64,000 nt of DNA, taken from contig CADEFN010000001.1 of assembly GCA_902826615.1 (NCBI GenBank), positions 558,001 to 622,000 on the forward strand, read 5' to 3'. The first letter of the stretch is position 1; each line of letters starts with the position of its first letter. The notes under the pieces are model-generated. The model ran no database searches. It saw nothing but the letters and a program-made list of their open reading frames with translations, and was not told where the DNA came from. The DNA is from an uncultured Gemmatimonadota bacterium (GTDB lineage Bacteria; Gemmatimonadota; Gemmatimonadetes; Gemmatimonadales; Gemmatimonadaceae). Both the position numbers and the translations under genes were made by a program. Below are positions 24,890-33,091 of this stretch, in pieces.

Positions 24890-26061
24890 CCGAACGCCTC
24901 TACTACACCGACGCACGGCTCACGCACTTCTCGGCCCATGTCCTGGATCGGGCAAACGACGGACTGCGTGTGTATCTCGACCGATCGGCCTTTTACCCCA
25001 CCTCGGGGGGGCAGCCCCACGATACCGGCCTGCTCGGCGGGGTGGAGGTGCTCGACGTGGTGGATGAGGACGACCGTGTGGCACATGTCATGGCTGCGCC
25101 GGTTTTGTCCGATGCAGTCGAGGGGGAGGTCAACTGGGGGCGTCGCTGGGACTTCATGCAGCAACACACCGGTCAGCACCTGCTGTCGGCGGTGTTTGCC
25201 GACCGGTTTGGCTACGAGACCGTGAGTGTGCACTTCGGCCCTGACTACGCCACGCTCGATCTCTCGGTGGATGTGGTGCCGGCAGACAAACTCCGCGAAG
25301 CGATTCTCGTGGCCAACACCATTGTGACCGAGAATCGCGCGGTCTCGGTGTCGTTCGAAGAGGCGGCGTCGGCCATGGGTTTGCGCAAAGCCACAGCACG
25401 CGACGGCACACTGCGGATTGTGACCATCGCCGACTGTGATCGAAGCGCCTGCGGTGGGACCCATGTGAACGCCACCGGAGAAATCGGTCCCATCCTGCTG
25501 CGTCGGCAGGAGAAGATGAAGAAAAGCGCGCGGATCGAGTTTCTCTGCGGGATGCGGGCGGTGCACCGGGCCACGGTCGACTATGAGGTGCTCCAGCGGC
25601 TGGCTTCCGGGCTGTCCGCGGCCATCGATGAGCTGCCCACCCTCATTCCTGCGCAGGCCGAACAGCTCAAGGCCACCGAGAATGCCCGTCGCAAACTCGA
25701 GGAAGAGGTGGCGGGCACACGAGCGCGGGCCGCGTGGGAGGCCGCCACCCCCGATGCCAACGGGGTGCGCTGGCTGGTCGAGCGGCGGTCATCGGGCAAA
25801 CCTGACGACGCTCGCATCATGGCGCTGGCGTTCGCGGCACTCCCACGTGCAGCTTTTGTGTCGCGAATTGCCGACGCACCCGGGCTTCTGTTTGCGGCGT
25901 CTGCCGACTCCGGGCTCGACGCGGGCAAGCAACTGAAAGAGGCGCTGGCCGCGGCTGGTGGCCGTGGTGGCGGCTCGCCGCGGCTGGCACAGGGCACCAC
26001 CCCCGATGCACGGTCCCTCGATCAGGTGCTGGCCGCGTTAGGTATGCCCGTCACGGAGTAG
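24886..26061 (+). CDS. AlaX-type alanyl-tRNA editing protein with DHHA1 domain
   Basis: A 391-residue free-standing editing protein that should hydrolyse Ser- or Gly-charged tRNA-Ala. The zinc site is complete: H94 and H98 in QQHTGQHLLSAVF and C189 and H193 in DRSACGGTHV. The AlaX N-terminus DRSAFYPTSGGQPHDTG is present (32-48). A coiled-coil region (about 245-290) and a DHHA1 domain rich in Gly and Ala (AAAGGRGGGSPRLAQG) follow, so it is the long AlaX-L form. The start ATG overlaps the zinc-ribbon stop. Confidence 0.92.
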   Translation: MTERLYYTDARLTHFSAHVLDRANDGLRVYLDRSAFYPTSGGQPHDTGLLGGVEVLDVVDEDDRVAHVMAAPVLSDAVEGEVNWGRRWDFMQQHTGQHLLSAVFADRFGYETVSVHFGPDYATLDLSVDVVPADKLREAILVANTIVTENRAVSVSFEEAASAMGLRKATARDGTLRIVTIADCDRSACGGTHVNATGEIGPILLRRQEKMKKSARIEFLCGMRAVHRATVDYEVLQRLASGLSAAIDELPTLIPAQAEQLKATENARRKLEEEVAGTRARAAWEAATPDANGVRWLVERRSSGKPDDARIMALAFAALPRAAFVSRIADAPGLLFAASADSGLDAGKQLKEALAAAGGRGGGSPRLAQGTTPDARSLDQVLAALGMPVTE

Positions 26062-26064
26062 TTC

Positions 26065-26532
26065 ATGAACCTGCCCGCTCGTCTCGAACGACATACCATT
26101 GTTCCCGCCCACTCGGTACGACCGAGAGCGGGGGTATTGTCGGTGTTCAGCGGGCAGGTGCGGCGCGGCCCGTGGGAAATGCCGCAGCATCTCCGCCTCG
26201 CGGCGGTGATGGGGTCAGTGGAGGTCGACCTGCGTGAGGCGCTCATTCCCGAGGGGGACTCCGAGATCGAGGTGTTCTGCCTTTTCGGCTCCGTCGAGCT
26301 GGTCCTGCCCCCTGGGGTGATCATCGAGTTCGACGGCGACGCCTTTGCCGGCTCCTTCGAGTTCACTCCCGACTCCATGTATGCGCCTCCGGTTGGTGCC
26401 CCCCGTATTCGCGTGACCGGGAGTGCGACCTTCGGTTCGGTGGAGTGCGAGGTGCGGATCGCGGGGGAGAGCGCGTCGGAAGCCAAGCGGCGCCGCAAGC
26501 GCCCCGAGAAGTGGCTTCAGTCCGGGCTCTAG
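26065..26532 (+). CDS. LiaF C-terminal-domain-like protein
   Basis: A 155-residue soluble protein whose core (LSVFSGQVRRGPWEMPQHLRL, MGSVEVDLREALIPEG, VFCLFGSVELVLPPGV, SATFGSVECEVRI) matches the C-terminal beta-helix-like domain of LiaF/YvqF envelope-stress proteins. The membrane-spanning N-terminal part of LiaF is missing. Free-standing versions are common and their role is unknown. It starts three bases after the AlaX gene. The C-terminus is Arg/Lys-rich. Confidence 0.75.
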   Translation: MNLPARLERHTIVPAHSVRPRAGVLSVFSGQVRRGPWEMPQHLRLAAVMGSVEVDLREALIPEGDSEIEVFCLFGSVELVLPPGVIIEFDGDAFAGSFEFTPDSMYAPPVGAPRIRVTGSATFGSVECEVRIAGESASEAKRRRKRPEKWLQSGL

Positions 26533-26609
26533 TCGGCCTTCTCCCCTCGCGCACCACGCGGTCTGGTCGTATCGTAGCGCTTTCGCTGGTTCCCCCAACC
26601 AGGAACGCG

Positions 26610-26927
26610 ATGGCTTCGGCATTGTTTGAGGGACTTGGGACGTTGGGCGCGACCGCCTTCCGCTGGTCGCTGCTCGCCTTTGTGATCATGAACGGCTTTG
26701 CGATCGCCGCCGTGGTAGTGACCAAGGACCGATCGCTGGTGAATCGGTGGACGAGCCGACTACTGGGTGCCAATCTGTTGCTGGCAGCCACGGGACTCGG
26801 GATTCCGCTTGTGGCCACGGTGTCACGTCTTGCGGTCGCCCTGGCAATGCCGAGTGCCACCCAGGCAATGCCTCGTATCGTGCCTGGGGACGAGGCCCTG
26901 CCGGTCGTCGTGGCGCCCGAGCGTTAG
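26610..26927 (+). CDS. small two-TM membrane protein, function unknown
   Basis: A 105-residue protein with two hydrophobic segments (FRWSLLAFVIMNGFAIAAVVV and LLGANLLLAATGLGIPLVATV), a short charged loop between them, and a Pro/Val-rich tail. An AGGAACG sequence precedes the ATG at 26610. No family recognised. Confidence 0.6.
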   Translation: MASALFEGLGTLGATAFRWSLLAFVIMNGFAIAAVVVTKDRSLVNRWTSRLLGANLLLAATGLGIPLVATVSRLAVALAMPSATQAMPRIVPGDEALPVVVAPER

Positions 26928-26970
26928 AGGCGGCGCCGGCGCAGACTCTCCGGCGCGCGTTTTCCCAAGA

Positions 26971-27033
26971 CGCTGGACCCCGGAGCAAGTCCGGGGAACG
27001 TTGACGTCGTTCCCCGGCGAAAGCCGGGGCCCA
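26971..27033. repeat. modular palindromic (REP-like) element, copy A
   Basis: Two perfect hairpins stand side by side: CCCCGGA/TCCGGGG (26978-26996) and CCCCGGC/GCCGGGG with a GAAA loop (27012-27029). The outer arms CTGGACCCCGG and CCGGGGCCCAG are themselves complementary in 10 of 11 positions, so the whole element can fold as a cruciform. It is related to copy B at 28103-28200, which has the two halves in swapped order. Confidence 0.65.
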
Positions 27034-27047
27034 GGGTCGTCCGGATC

Positions 27048-27443
27048 CTAGCGGCGCCGATCGCGACGGCTTTCCTTTCGATCGCGCACATCCTCGCGCC
27101 GGTCGCGGCGATCCTCTTTGCGATCCCGCACGTCTTCGCGCCGGTCACGGCGGTCTTCTGCACGATCCAGCTTGTCCTCGACGCGATCGCGACGACCACC
27201 GTCGTGGCGGGCATCCCGTACATCTTCGCGGCGATCACGGACGTCTTCGCGCCGATCGAACCGGTCTTCCTTGCGATCGCGCACATCTTCGCGCCGGTCT
27301 CGGCGGTTCTCGCGACGGTCACGCACATCCTCCACCCGGTCACATGGCCCATTGGCGCAGCGGGGCGGGGCGCTCTGGGCTTCGACACCCGTAACGGCGA
27401 GGGTGAGCAGGAGAGCAGGAGTGAGCAGGACGGTGGGACGCAT
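27048..27443 (-). CDS. secreted Arg/Asp/Glu-rich repeat protein
   Basis: A 131-residue protein. A signal peptide (MRPTVLLTPALLLTLAVTGVEAQ) is followed by a short Cys pair (RCANGPC, residues 29-34) and then about 95 residues of charged repeats built on DRREDVRDRKED, with Arg, Asp and Glu making up most of the residues. The sequence looks like an extended, highly charged helix or disordered rod in the periplasm or outside. The ATG at 27443 has a GGAGG ribosome-binding site and begins the signal peptide. Proteins of this kind are known only as uncharacterised repeats; ion or RNA binding would be a guess. Divergent from the next gene. Confidence 0.7.
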   Translation of the reverse strand: MRPTVLLTPALLLTLAVTGVEAQSAPPRCANGPCDRVEDVRDRRENRRDRREDVRDRKEDRFDRREDVRDRREDVRDARHDGGRRDRVEDKLDRAEDRRDRREDVRDRKEDRRDRREDVRDRKESRRDRRR

Positions 27444-27573
27444 GACAACCTCCGAGTGTATAGTTGCAGGTGGAATCCGTGGTGCCTTCCCCCTGTCAGA
27501 CGGCGGGCGCCAGCGGGTGTTAAGAACGCGATATCGGTCACCCTGTCCCATCACGTTTCACGATCATTTACCC

Positions 27574-28071
27574 ATGCCTAACGCGAAGACTTTCCGGTGG
27601 TGTCATCTGGCCGTCTGTCTGGCCACGCTCCTGACCACTCGCGGTGCCGACGCACAAGCTGCTGATCCCAAACGTGAGGTGATGACAACCATTCAGCAGC
27701 TGTTCGATGGCATGCGCGCGGGTGACAGCGCCGCACTGCGGCGTGTGCTGCATCCCTCGGTGCGTATGCTCACCTCATCGATGGGGCCGGATGGCAAGCC
27801 ACGCCTCACTATCGAGTCGAGTGCGGACGGTTGGGTGAAGGCCGTCGGGACACCGCGTCCCCAGCCACTCGACGAGCGCATCTGGAACGAAAAGGTCGAG
27901 ATTGACGGCGCGCTGGCGTCGGTGTGGGTGGACTATGCGTTGTACATCGGGCCCACCTTTTTGCACTGCGGTGTCGATCACTTCCTTCTCGCGCGCAACG
28001 ACGCCGGGGCGTGGAAGATTGTGGAGGTAGCGGACACGCGTCGCACCGAGCGGTGCGAGGGGAGAAAGTAG
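27574..28071 (+). CDS. secreted SnoaL/NTF2-like (DUF4440 or lumazine-binding type) protein
   Basis: A 165-residue protein with a signal peptide (cleavage after GADAQA) and an NTF2-like cone fold: EVMTTIQQLFDGMRAGDSAALRRVLHPS, VWVDYALYIGPTFLHCGVDHFLLAR and WKIVEVADTRR are typical. Similar proteins are annotated as putative lumazine-binding or DUF4440; enzymatic activity is uncertain. The start MPNA lies on a GCCTAAC heptamer. It shares a 130-base promoter region with the divergent charged-repeat gene. Confidence 0.8.
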   Translation: MPNAKTFRWCHLAVCLATLLTTRGADAQAADPKREVMTTIQQLFDGMRAGDSAALRRVLHPSVRMLTSSMGPDGKPRLTIESSADGWVKAVGTPRPQPLDERIWNEKVEIDGALASVWVDYALYIGPTFLHCGVDHFLLARNDAGAWKIVEVADTRRTERCEGRK

Positions 28072-28102
28072 GAGACGCGAGAGGCACTACTCGATACACC
28101 AT

Positions 28103-28200
28103 ACGTTCCCTGACGAAAGTCAGGGCCCAGTGTCGCCGGTAATGCAGGACGCTGGGCCCCGGATCAGCGGTCGCTCTCGCTCCCTTGTCCGGGGAACGTG
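28103..28200. repeat. modular palindromic (REP-like) element, copy B
   Basis: The first half contains CCCTGAC/GTCAGGG with a GAAA loop (28108-28125) followed by GGCCCAG. The second half has CTGGGCCCCGG (28152-28162) and CCGGGGAACG (28189-28198). The ends ACGTTCCC and GGGAACGT are inverted. The halves match copy A at 26971-27033 but in swapped order. It lies between two genes and has no coding potential I can support. Confidence 0.6.
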
Positions 28201-28234
28201 CCGTGCGGGCAGTTCAGATACACGGAACCGCTTT

Positions 28235-29219
28235 CTACGGCAATGTCACCCTCGCCAGCGTATTCGCGTCGGTCCCGAACCACAGCGACCTGGTCGGCTT
28301 GTGGTAAATCACGTGGCGCACGGTCTGGCCCCCACTCGGAATATCGATCCCCGGAGCAAACGACCGGGAGCGGGGATCATAGCCCACAATCCTGTTCGGC
28401 TTGTTCGGCGTGTTCTCCGAGTACCAGAGCCGGTCCTTGTCGTCGACGGTGAGTGCGTAGGGCAGGGAGTTGGGACCGCCGGGTGACGCGACTTCGTCCA
28501 CCTTCCCTGTCGCCGGGTCAAGCCGGCCGAGGTAACCGCGGGTGTAGTCGACATACCACACGATGTCGTCGGAGGTGACGGCGATCCGGCGGCCACGGGC
28601 TCGTTCGTCCGGCAGCGTGTACTCCTTGAGCTGCATTGTCTTTGGATCGATGGTGCCGATCTTGTTGGTGCCGAAGAGATTGAACCAGGGATGATCCTTC
28701 GAGTTCATCATGATGCCGTAGGGTCGTGTGCCGGTGCCCGGCATTTTCACGAGATCCACCTTGCCGCTTTTGGTGTTGAGGTGTCCAACGAACCCTCCGT
28801 TCTGCACCGTGAACCAGATGTTGCCGGCCCGGTCGAAGGTGAGGGTGTGCGGGTCCCTGGCGGCAGGGTCGGGCATGGGAAACCGGGTGATGCTCCCCGT
28901 CTTCGGGTCGAGTTTGCCGATGTGCGCGTTCACGTTCCCCGAGTACCAGATGAACCCTTCCCTGTCGATGATCAGGTTGTGCGGGTTGGTGTTCTCCGAC
29001 AGTTCATACCGCTTGAAGTCGCCACTCTTGGGATCGAGCACCGCGATGTAGTTGCCGGCCTGGCCGCAGAACCAGATGCGTCCATCGGCGGCGACGTACG
29101 GGTCACGGGGTCTTTTCCCATGGCACCTTCCATTCCCGGATCTGGATGGAGTCGAGCGCGGTGGCTGGCGCAGCAGCCGGGGCCGCTGACAAGGCGAGGA
29201 GGGTGAGGGCGAGGTACAT
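28235..29219 (-). pseudogene. virginiamycin B lyase-like beta-propeller gene, frame broken near 29103
   Basis: From the ATG at 29219 (AGGGGG ribosome-binding site) a signal peptide MYLALTLLALSAAPAAA leads into IREWKVPWEKTP and then TGA at 29105-29103. In the +1 frame the protein continues without a break as RDPYVAADGRIWFCGQ to the end, with the blades of a Vgb-like propeller (HNLIIDREGFIWYSGN, HTLTFDRAGNIWFTVQ, RRIAVTSDDIVWYVDY, TVRHVIYHKPTRSLWFGTD). Joined, it would be about 327 residues and match secreted streptogramin-lyase-like proteins throughout. The break is at an AAAAGACCCCGTGAC stretch. It may be a real mutation, an assembly error or recoding. If the downstream frame is translated alone from 29041, it would lack the signal peptide. 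Confidence 0.75.
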
Positions 29220-29393
29220 GGGCGTCCCCCTGATCAGGTGTGGAGTGTCTGCAGGAAGATACGTATCGATGACGGGGCCCGCTGTGAATTCGAGGGTCAC
29301 TCCCGCTTCGGAGTGTACGATGGTTGACCATTGCAGGGAACGAAACGCTGCGCCGCCATGACCGTAGATTCGTACAGCCCGCCACCCGAGATC

Positions 29394-30086
29394 ATGAACC
29401 TCTCCACACGCATCCTGACCCTGTCCGTCATCACCGCTGCTCCCCTGCTCTCGCAGGAGGCTGCACGATTCGACCCGGCGCGACTTGTGCCCCGCTCCGA
29501 CTCGTTTGTGGTGATTGTGCAGGGTCGCGCCATCGGTGGAGCACGCGAGTCGATTGAGCGTGCCGGAGCCGGCTACCGCCTGACGAGTTCACAACAGATG
29601 GCGGGGATGAGCCAGAGCACGGTGGTCGAGTTTTCGCGGACGCTCGCCATGACCAGTATCAAGCAGACTGGTCAGGCCCGCGGGCAGAACATGAACATCG
29701 ACGTGGCCTATGCCGCCGGCCGCGCCAAGGGCTCGGCCACCACACCCGGGGCGCAGGGCATGAAAACCATTACCGTCGATGCGGCGGTGCCGGCGGGCGT
29801 GGTTGACGACAATGCCATGCAATCACTTCTCCCGGCCCTTCCGCTTGCCGAAGGGAAGGTGTTCAGCATTCCCGTGTTTGCCTCCGGGCAGGGGGTGGTC
29901 AAAACGCTGACCGCGACGGTGGCTGGTGTGGAACGGGTGACGGTTCCGGCGGGTACCTTCGACGCATGGAAGCTCACTATCACCGGCGCTGAAGTGCCGG
30001 TGACCTTCTGGATCAGCAAGGAAACGCCGAAGGTGGTCAAACTTGGCTTTGCCGGGGCGCCGATGTCGTTCGAACTGGTGAAGTAG
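29394..30086 (+). CDS. exported DUF3108-like beta-rich protein
   Basis: A 230-residue protein from the ATG at 29394, with a signal peptide (MNLSTRILTLSVITAAPLLSQ). The mature part has the long strands of a lipoprotein-localisation-like or DUF3108 fold: DSFVVIVQGRAIGGARESIERAG, STVVEFSRTLAMTSIKQTG, TLTATVAGVERVTVPAGTFDAWKLTITG and VTFWISKETPKVVKLGFAG. The stretch VTVPAGTFDAWKL is a landmark of this group. Probably periplasmic; the ligand is unknown. It is divergent from the broken Vgb-like gene. Confidence 0.7.
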   Translation: MNLSTRILTLSVITAAPLLSQEAARFDPARLVPRSDSFVVIVQGRAIGGARESIERAGAGYRLTSSQQMAGMSQSTVVEFSRTLAMTSIKQTGQARGQNMNIDVAYAAGRAKGSATTPGAQGMKTITVDAAVPAGVVDDNAMQSLLPALPLAEGKVFSIPVFASGQGVVKTLTATVAGVERVTVPAGTFDAWKLTITGAEVPVTFWISKETPKVVKLGFAGAPMSFELVK

Positions 30087-30566
30087 GGAGCGTCGTACGG
30101 AGTAAGGGCGTAAATGTGCGAGGGAGCGATCCCGCCCTGTTGACCTTCCCGTGGCCGTTGCTGATATTGCCAGGGACAGGCAAGCCCTTCACGTCCACCC
30201 TGCATGCGAGGAGGTGATCCATTGTCTCATAGAACTGGTACGGCGCGGATCGCTGGGAGCCGCTAAGGCAGCGTCAACTGCCTGACCGGCGCATCGCGCC
30301 GACCGGACAGCTGCAATCGGGGTTCTTCTCGCGTTAGGGCGCGAGGGGGACCCCGAGTTCGTTCAAGGGCAGGCGGGCTTCAATCGCTTCCTCACGACGT
30401 AGAGCCTGCCCGTGTGCGCTTCATGGCCCAGTGCTACGACAAGCGAGCTCTGCCGGTGGCGCGTGCACCCGAATCGTTCGGTAATTGTGACCTGCGTTGC
30501 GCTCGGTAGTTAGGCTAGTGTGCTAGCATGAACGCTGGACTCTGCACCAACAGCCCGGACGCACCC
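30087..30566. other. 480-base spacer before the polysaccharide region
   Basis: No supported gene. It contains two small hairpins, CGGCGC/GCGCCG (30287-30301) and CTCGCG/CGCGAG (30328-30345) with TTAGGG in the loop, and a GTTAGGC at 30509. Base use is more mixed than in flanking genes and I see short fragments only, so a decayed gene or an integrated remnant is possible but unproven. The promoter of the 30567 gene should lie at its right end. Confidence 0.4.
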
Positions 30567-32012
30567 ATGCTGGCCCGCCTGCTTCTTCTTTTTGCCCTCC
30601 CTGTCTCGCTCAGTAGTTGCCGCGCGACCGATCCTCAGTCCGCCAGCGCTCGAGAGCCTCCAGCGACCACGATTCTTCAAGCTCGCGCGTTCCCCGGCGC
30701 GAGCCTGGCCGACCGCATCAGCGCGGCGATCAGCGCACTGCCGTCAGCCGGTGGAATTGTCGACGCGTCGGACTTTGGCGGCCTCGAGCGAGTGGCCCGC
30801 ACCATTGTGGTGGGTTCGGCCACGCAACCGGTCGAGCTGCGGCTGGGCAACACGACGTTTGTCGGCATAGCGATTCCCTTTCACCTGCGAGGACAGTCAA
30901 AACTCGTCGGTAACGGGAGGACCCTGATCACCCAGGATAGCGCGGCGAATCTCCCATCACTGATCAGTGCCCAAGACGTCGATCGGTGTGAAATGACCGG
31001 CGTGATTGTCGACGGCAATCGCTCAGGTAACACCGCTGCCGGCACCGGGATTTCGCTGACAGGGGCCCGCAGCTGCCGGCTTCATCATCTGGTGGTTCGG
31101 AATACCGTGGGTCGCTTCCATCCAGGCATCGCCTTCTTCGGGCCCGACAACCGCGACAACACCATCGACCACACGAGCATCGAGGACATCGGCACCCTGC
31201 AAGACTATGCGGATGGCATTTACGTGTCCGGGTCCGGGAACCTGGTGACACACAACCGCATTCGCGGCGCGACGGACTTTGCGATCGTCGCGGAGATCTG
31301 CTCTGCTTGTGTTGTCAGCGATAACATCATCGAGGCCTCGGCGGCGGGGATCGCTGTGGGCAGCGGGATCAGCGGGTACCAGGCCGCGGCCAACGTCGTG
31401 GAGGGCAACACCATTTCCGGCGGAAACACCACGACCTGGGGCGTGATCACGATCTACCGCACCAACGGTGCCTCGCCCGTCTCCACCATCGTGCGAGGCA
31501 ATGTGATTCGGGACGTCGCGCTCGGACACGGCATCTTCGTGAACGGTGCGACTCAGGTGTCGCTGGATGGGAACCTGCTCCGGAACATCGGCGCGGAACA
31601 CGCCAGCTATGGCATCTACATCAAAGACAGCGAGGACGTGACACTGCACGACGGCGGCATCGACCAGACCGGCAGTTTCGGGATCGGCATCGGGAACAGC
31701 GGCAGTATCCGGATCGACGGCGTGATGGTGACCGACGCGGGGCGGTCAGGGAATGGTGCGGCGGGGATCGGTCTCGATGTGAGTGCCGCGCGAAGCAGTT
31801 CGGTGAGCATCACACGGGTGACCGTCTTTGATCGCAATCCCCGGCCCGACGACAAGCGCATGCCCTGGTGCATCGACTTTGGACAGGGAGGCACAACCGA
31901 CGGCGTGCTCCTGGCCGACATCCTCTTCGACGATGGCGTCAACGCCGTCGGGTGCCGCGACGGCAACGTGAACTTCCAGGGGGCCACGCGGGTCACCTCG
32001 CGAGAGGAGTGA
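30567..32012 (+). CDS. right-handed beta-helix lipoprotein, polysaccharide-associated
   Basis: A 481-residue protein from the ATG at 30567 (an ATG at 30528 is also in frame). The signal ends in LSSC, a lipobox. The rest is a parallel beta-helix: many short turns with N/D/G at regular intervals (GVIVDGNRSGNT, NTIDHTSIEDIG, NLVTHNRIRGAT, CVVSDNIIEASAAG, VVEGNTISGG, STIVRGNVIRDV). Such folds are typical of pectate-lyase-like polysaccharide lyases, epimerases or tailspike-like enzymes. It opens the polysaccharide region, so processing of the exported polymer is likely (inference). No catalytic residues can be named with confidence. Confidence 0.75.
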   Translation: MLARLLLLFALPVSLSSCRATDPQSASAREPPATTILQARAFPGASLADRISAAISALPSAGGIVDASDFGGLERVARTIVVGSATQPVELRLGNTTFVGIAIPFHLRGQSKLVGNGRTLITQDSAANLPSLISAQDVDRCEMTGVIVDGNRSGNTAAGTGISLTGARSCRLHHLVVRNTVGRFHPGIAFFGPDNRDNTIDHTSIEDIGTLQDYADGIYVSGSGNLVTHNRIRGATDFAIVAEICSACVVSDNIIEASAAGIAVGSGISGYQAAANVVEGNTISGGNTTTWGVITIYRTNGASPVSTIVRGNVIRDVALGHGIFVNGATQVSLDGNLLRNIGAEHASYGIYIKDSEDVTLHDGGIDQTGSFGIGIGNSGSIRIDGVMVTDAGRSGNGAAGIGLDVSAARSSSVSITRVTVFDRNPRPDDKRMPWCIDFGQGGTTDGVLLADILFDDGVNAVGCRDGNVNFQGATRVTSREE

Positions 32013-32015
32013 GCC

Positions 32016-33083
32016 CTAACGACCCGTCAGCACCTCGCGGATGATGGCGCCGAGGGCCTGCCGCCGGGTGTCCAACCCGAACACGCTGGTCGCGCGCGCA
32101 CGACCCCGGGCCGACAGATCGGCCGCGTGGTGGGGATCCTGCATCACCCGGAGCACCGAGGTGGAGATGGCCTCTGCCGTGTTGGCTGCCACCAGTTCGG
32201 CACAGGTGCCGACGACCTGCGGGACCGAGCCGGTGGCCGTGGTCACGACGGGCGCACCGCAACTCATGGCTTCGAGTATCGCGGCGCCGAAGCCCTCGAA
32301 GTGCGTCGGCTGCAGGTAGGCAGCGCAGGTCTGCATGCGGCGAATCTTCTCTGATTCGTCGATCACCCCGATGAAGTCCACGGCGTCCGCAATGCCCAGA
32401 CGGCGCGCCAGTTCGGCAAACACGGGGTAGCCGTCCGCGCGCTCTCCCGCGATGGTGAGGCGGGCCTCAGGCACCTCCGAGCGGATGCGCACCATGGCTT
32501 CCAGCATCTCCGGCACACACTTGCGCTCGCCGTTGCCGCGCGTCATCCAAACCACCGTAAACAACTCATGGGCCGAACGTGGAAGACTCCCCGGGGTGTA
32601 GCGTCCGGTGTCCACCACCAGTGGGACATGGCGAGGATGCCGGACATCGATCATGGCGGTGCAGTCCGCCATCTCTGACTCGGAGATGAACAGATTCGTG
32701 GAGGCGTGCCGGAACGCGAACTCGATGAGCCGCCGCTCGACGACGGGACGTTCGGCAAACTGGTGCGCGTGCAGCGCGCCCGTGACAATGATGGGTCGCC
32801 GCAGCAGGTGCGCGAGCAGCATCGGCTGGAAGGCCCACGTCCACCACCACACGAAGTACACGTCTGCCGGCCTCAGTTCGATGGCCCGTGTTGCGATGTG
32901 CACATCGCAACCAAGCTCCCGCAGCAGGCGGATGTCGTTGGCAAAGTGCGACACATACGTCAGCTGCTGACGATCCTTGACGCGATTGTAGAAGCAGACG
33001 CGGACCCCGGCGAGTGGGCGCGGATGGGCGGGCGTTTCACTCGCGTCCGTACCAGGCGCGGCGATCGCTGATGGTGCAGGCAT
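32016..33083 (-). CDS. GT4 family glycosyltransferase
   Basis: A 355-residue GT-B enzyme. The C-terminal nucleotide-sugar site is clear in THFEGFGAAILEAMSCGAPVV (E-x7-E pattern around residues 270-290), with VVWMTRGNGERK and LTIAGERADGYP before it. It has no signal or TM segment and should act at the cytoplasmic face, adding a sugar to the lipid-linked repeat unit. The stop TAG lies in a CCCTAAC heptamer. It ends the three-gene minus-strand operon 36157-32016. Confidence 0.88.
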   Translation of the reverse strand: MPAPSAIAAPGTDASETPAHPRPLAGVRVCFYNRVKDRQQLTYVSHFANDIRLLRELGCDVHIATRAIELRPADVYFVWWWTWAFQPMLLAHLLRRPIIVTGALHAHQFAERPVVERRLIEFAFRHASTNLFISESEMADCTAMIDVRHPRHVPLVVDTGRYTPGSLPRSAHELFTVVWMTRGNGERKCVPEMLEAMVRIRSEVPEARLTIAGERADGYPVFAELARRLGIADAVDFIGVIDESEKIRRMQTCAAYLQPTHFEGFGAAILEAMSCGAPVVTTATGSVPQVVGTCAELVAANTAEAISTSVLRVMQDPHHAADLSARGRARATSVFGLDTRRQALGAIIREVLTGR

Positions 33084-33091
33084 GCCGAGTG

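Noticed and set aside
27118-27573. Arg/Ser-rich open frame on the plus strand upstream of 27574
   Set aside because: It is the complement of the charged-repeat gene; the real plus-strand gene starts at 27574 with a signal peptide.
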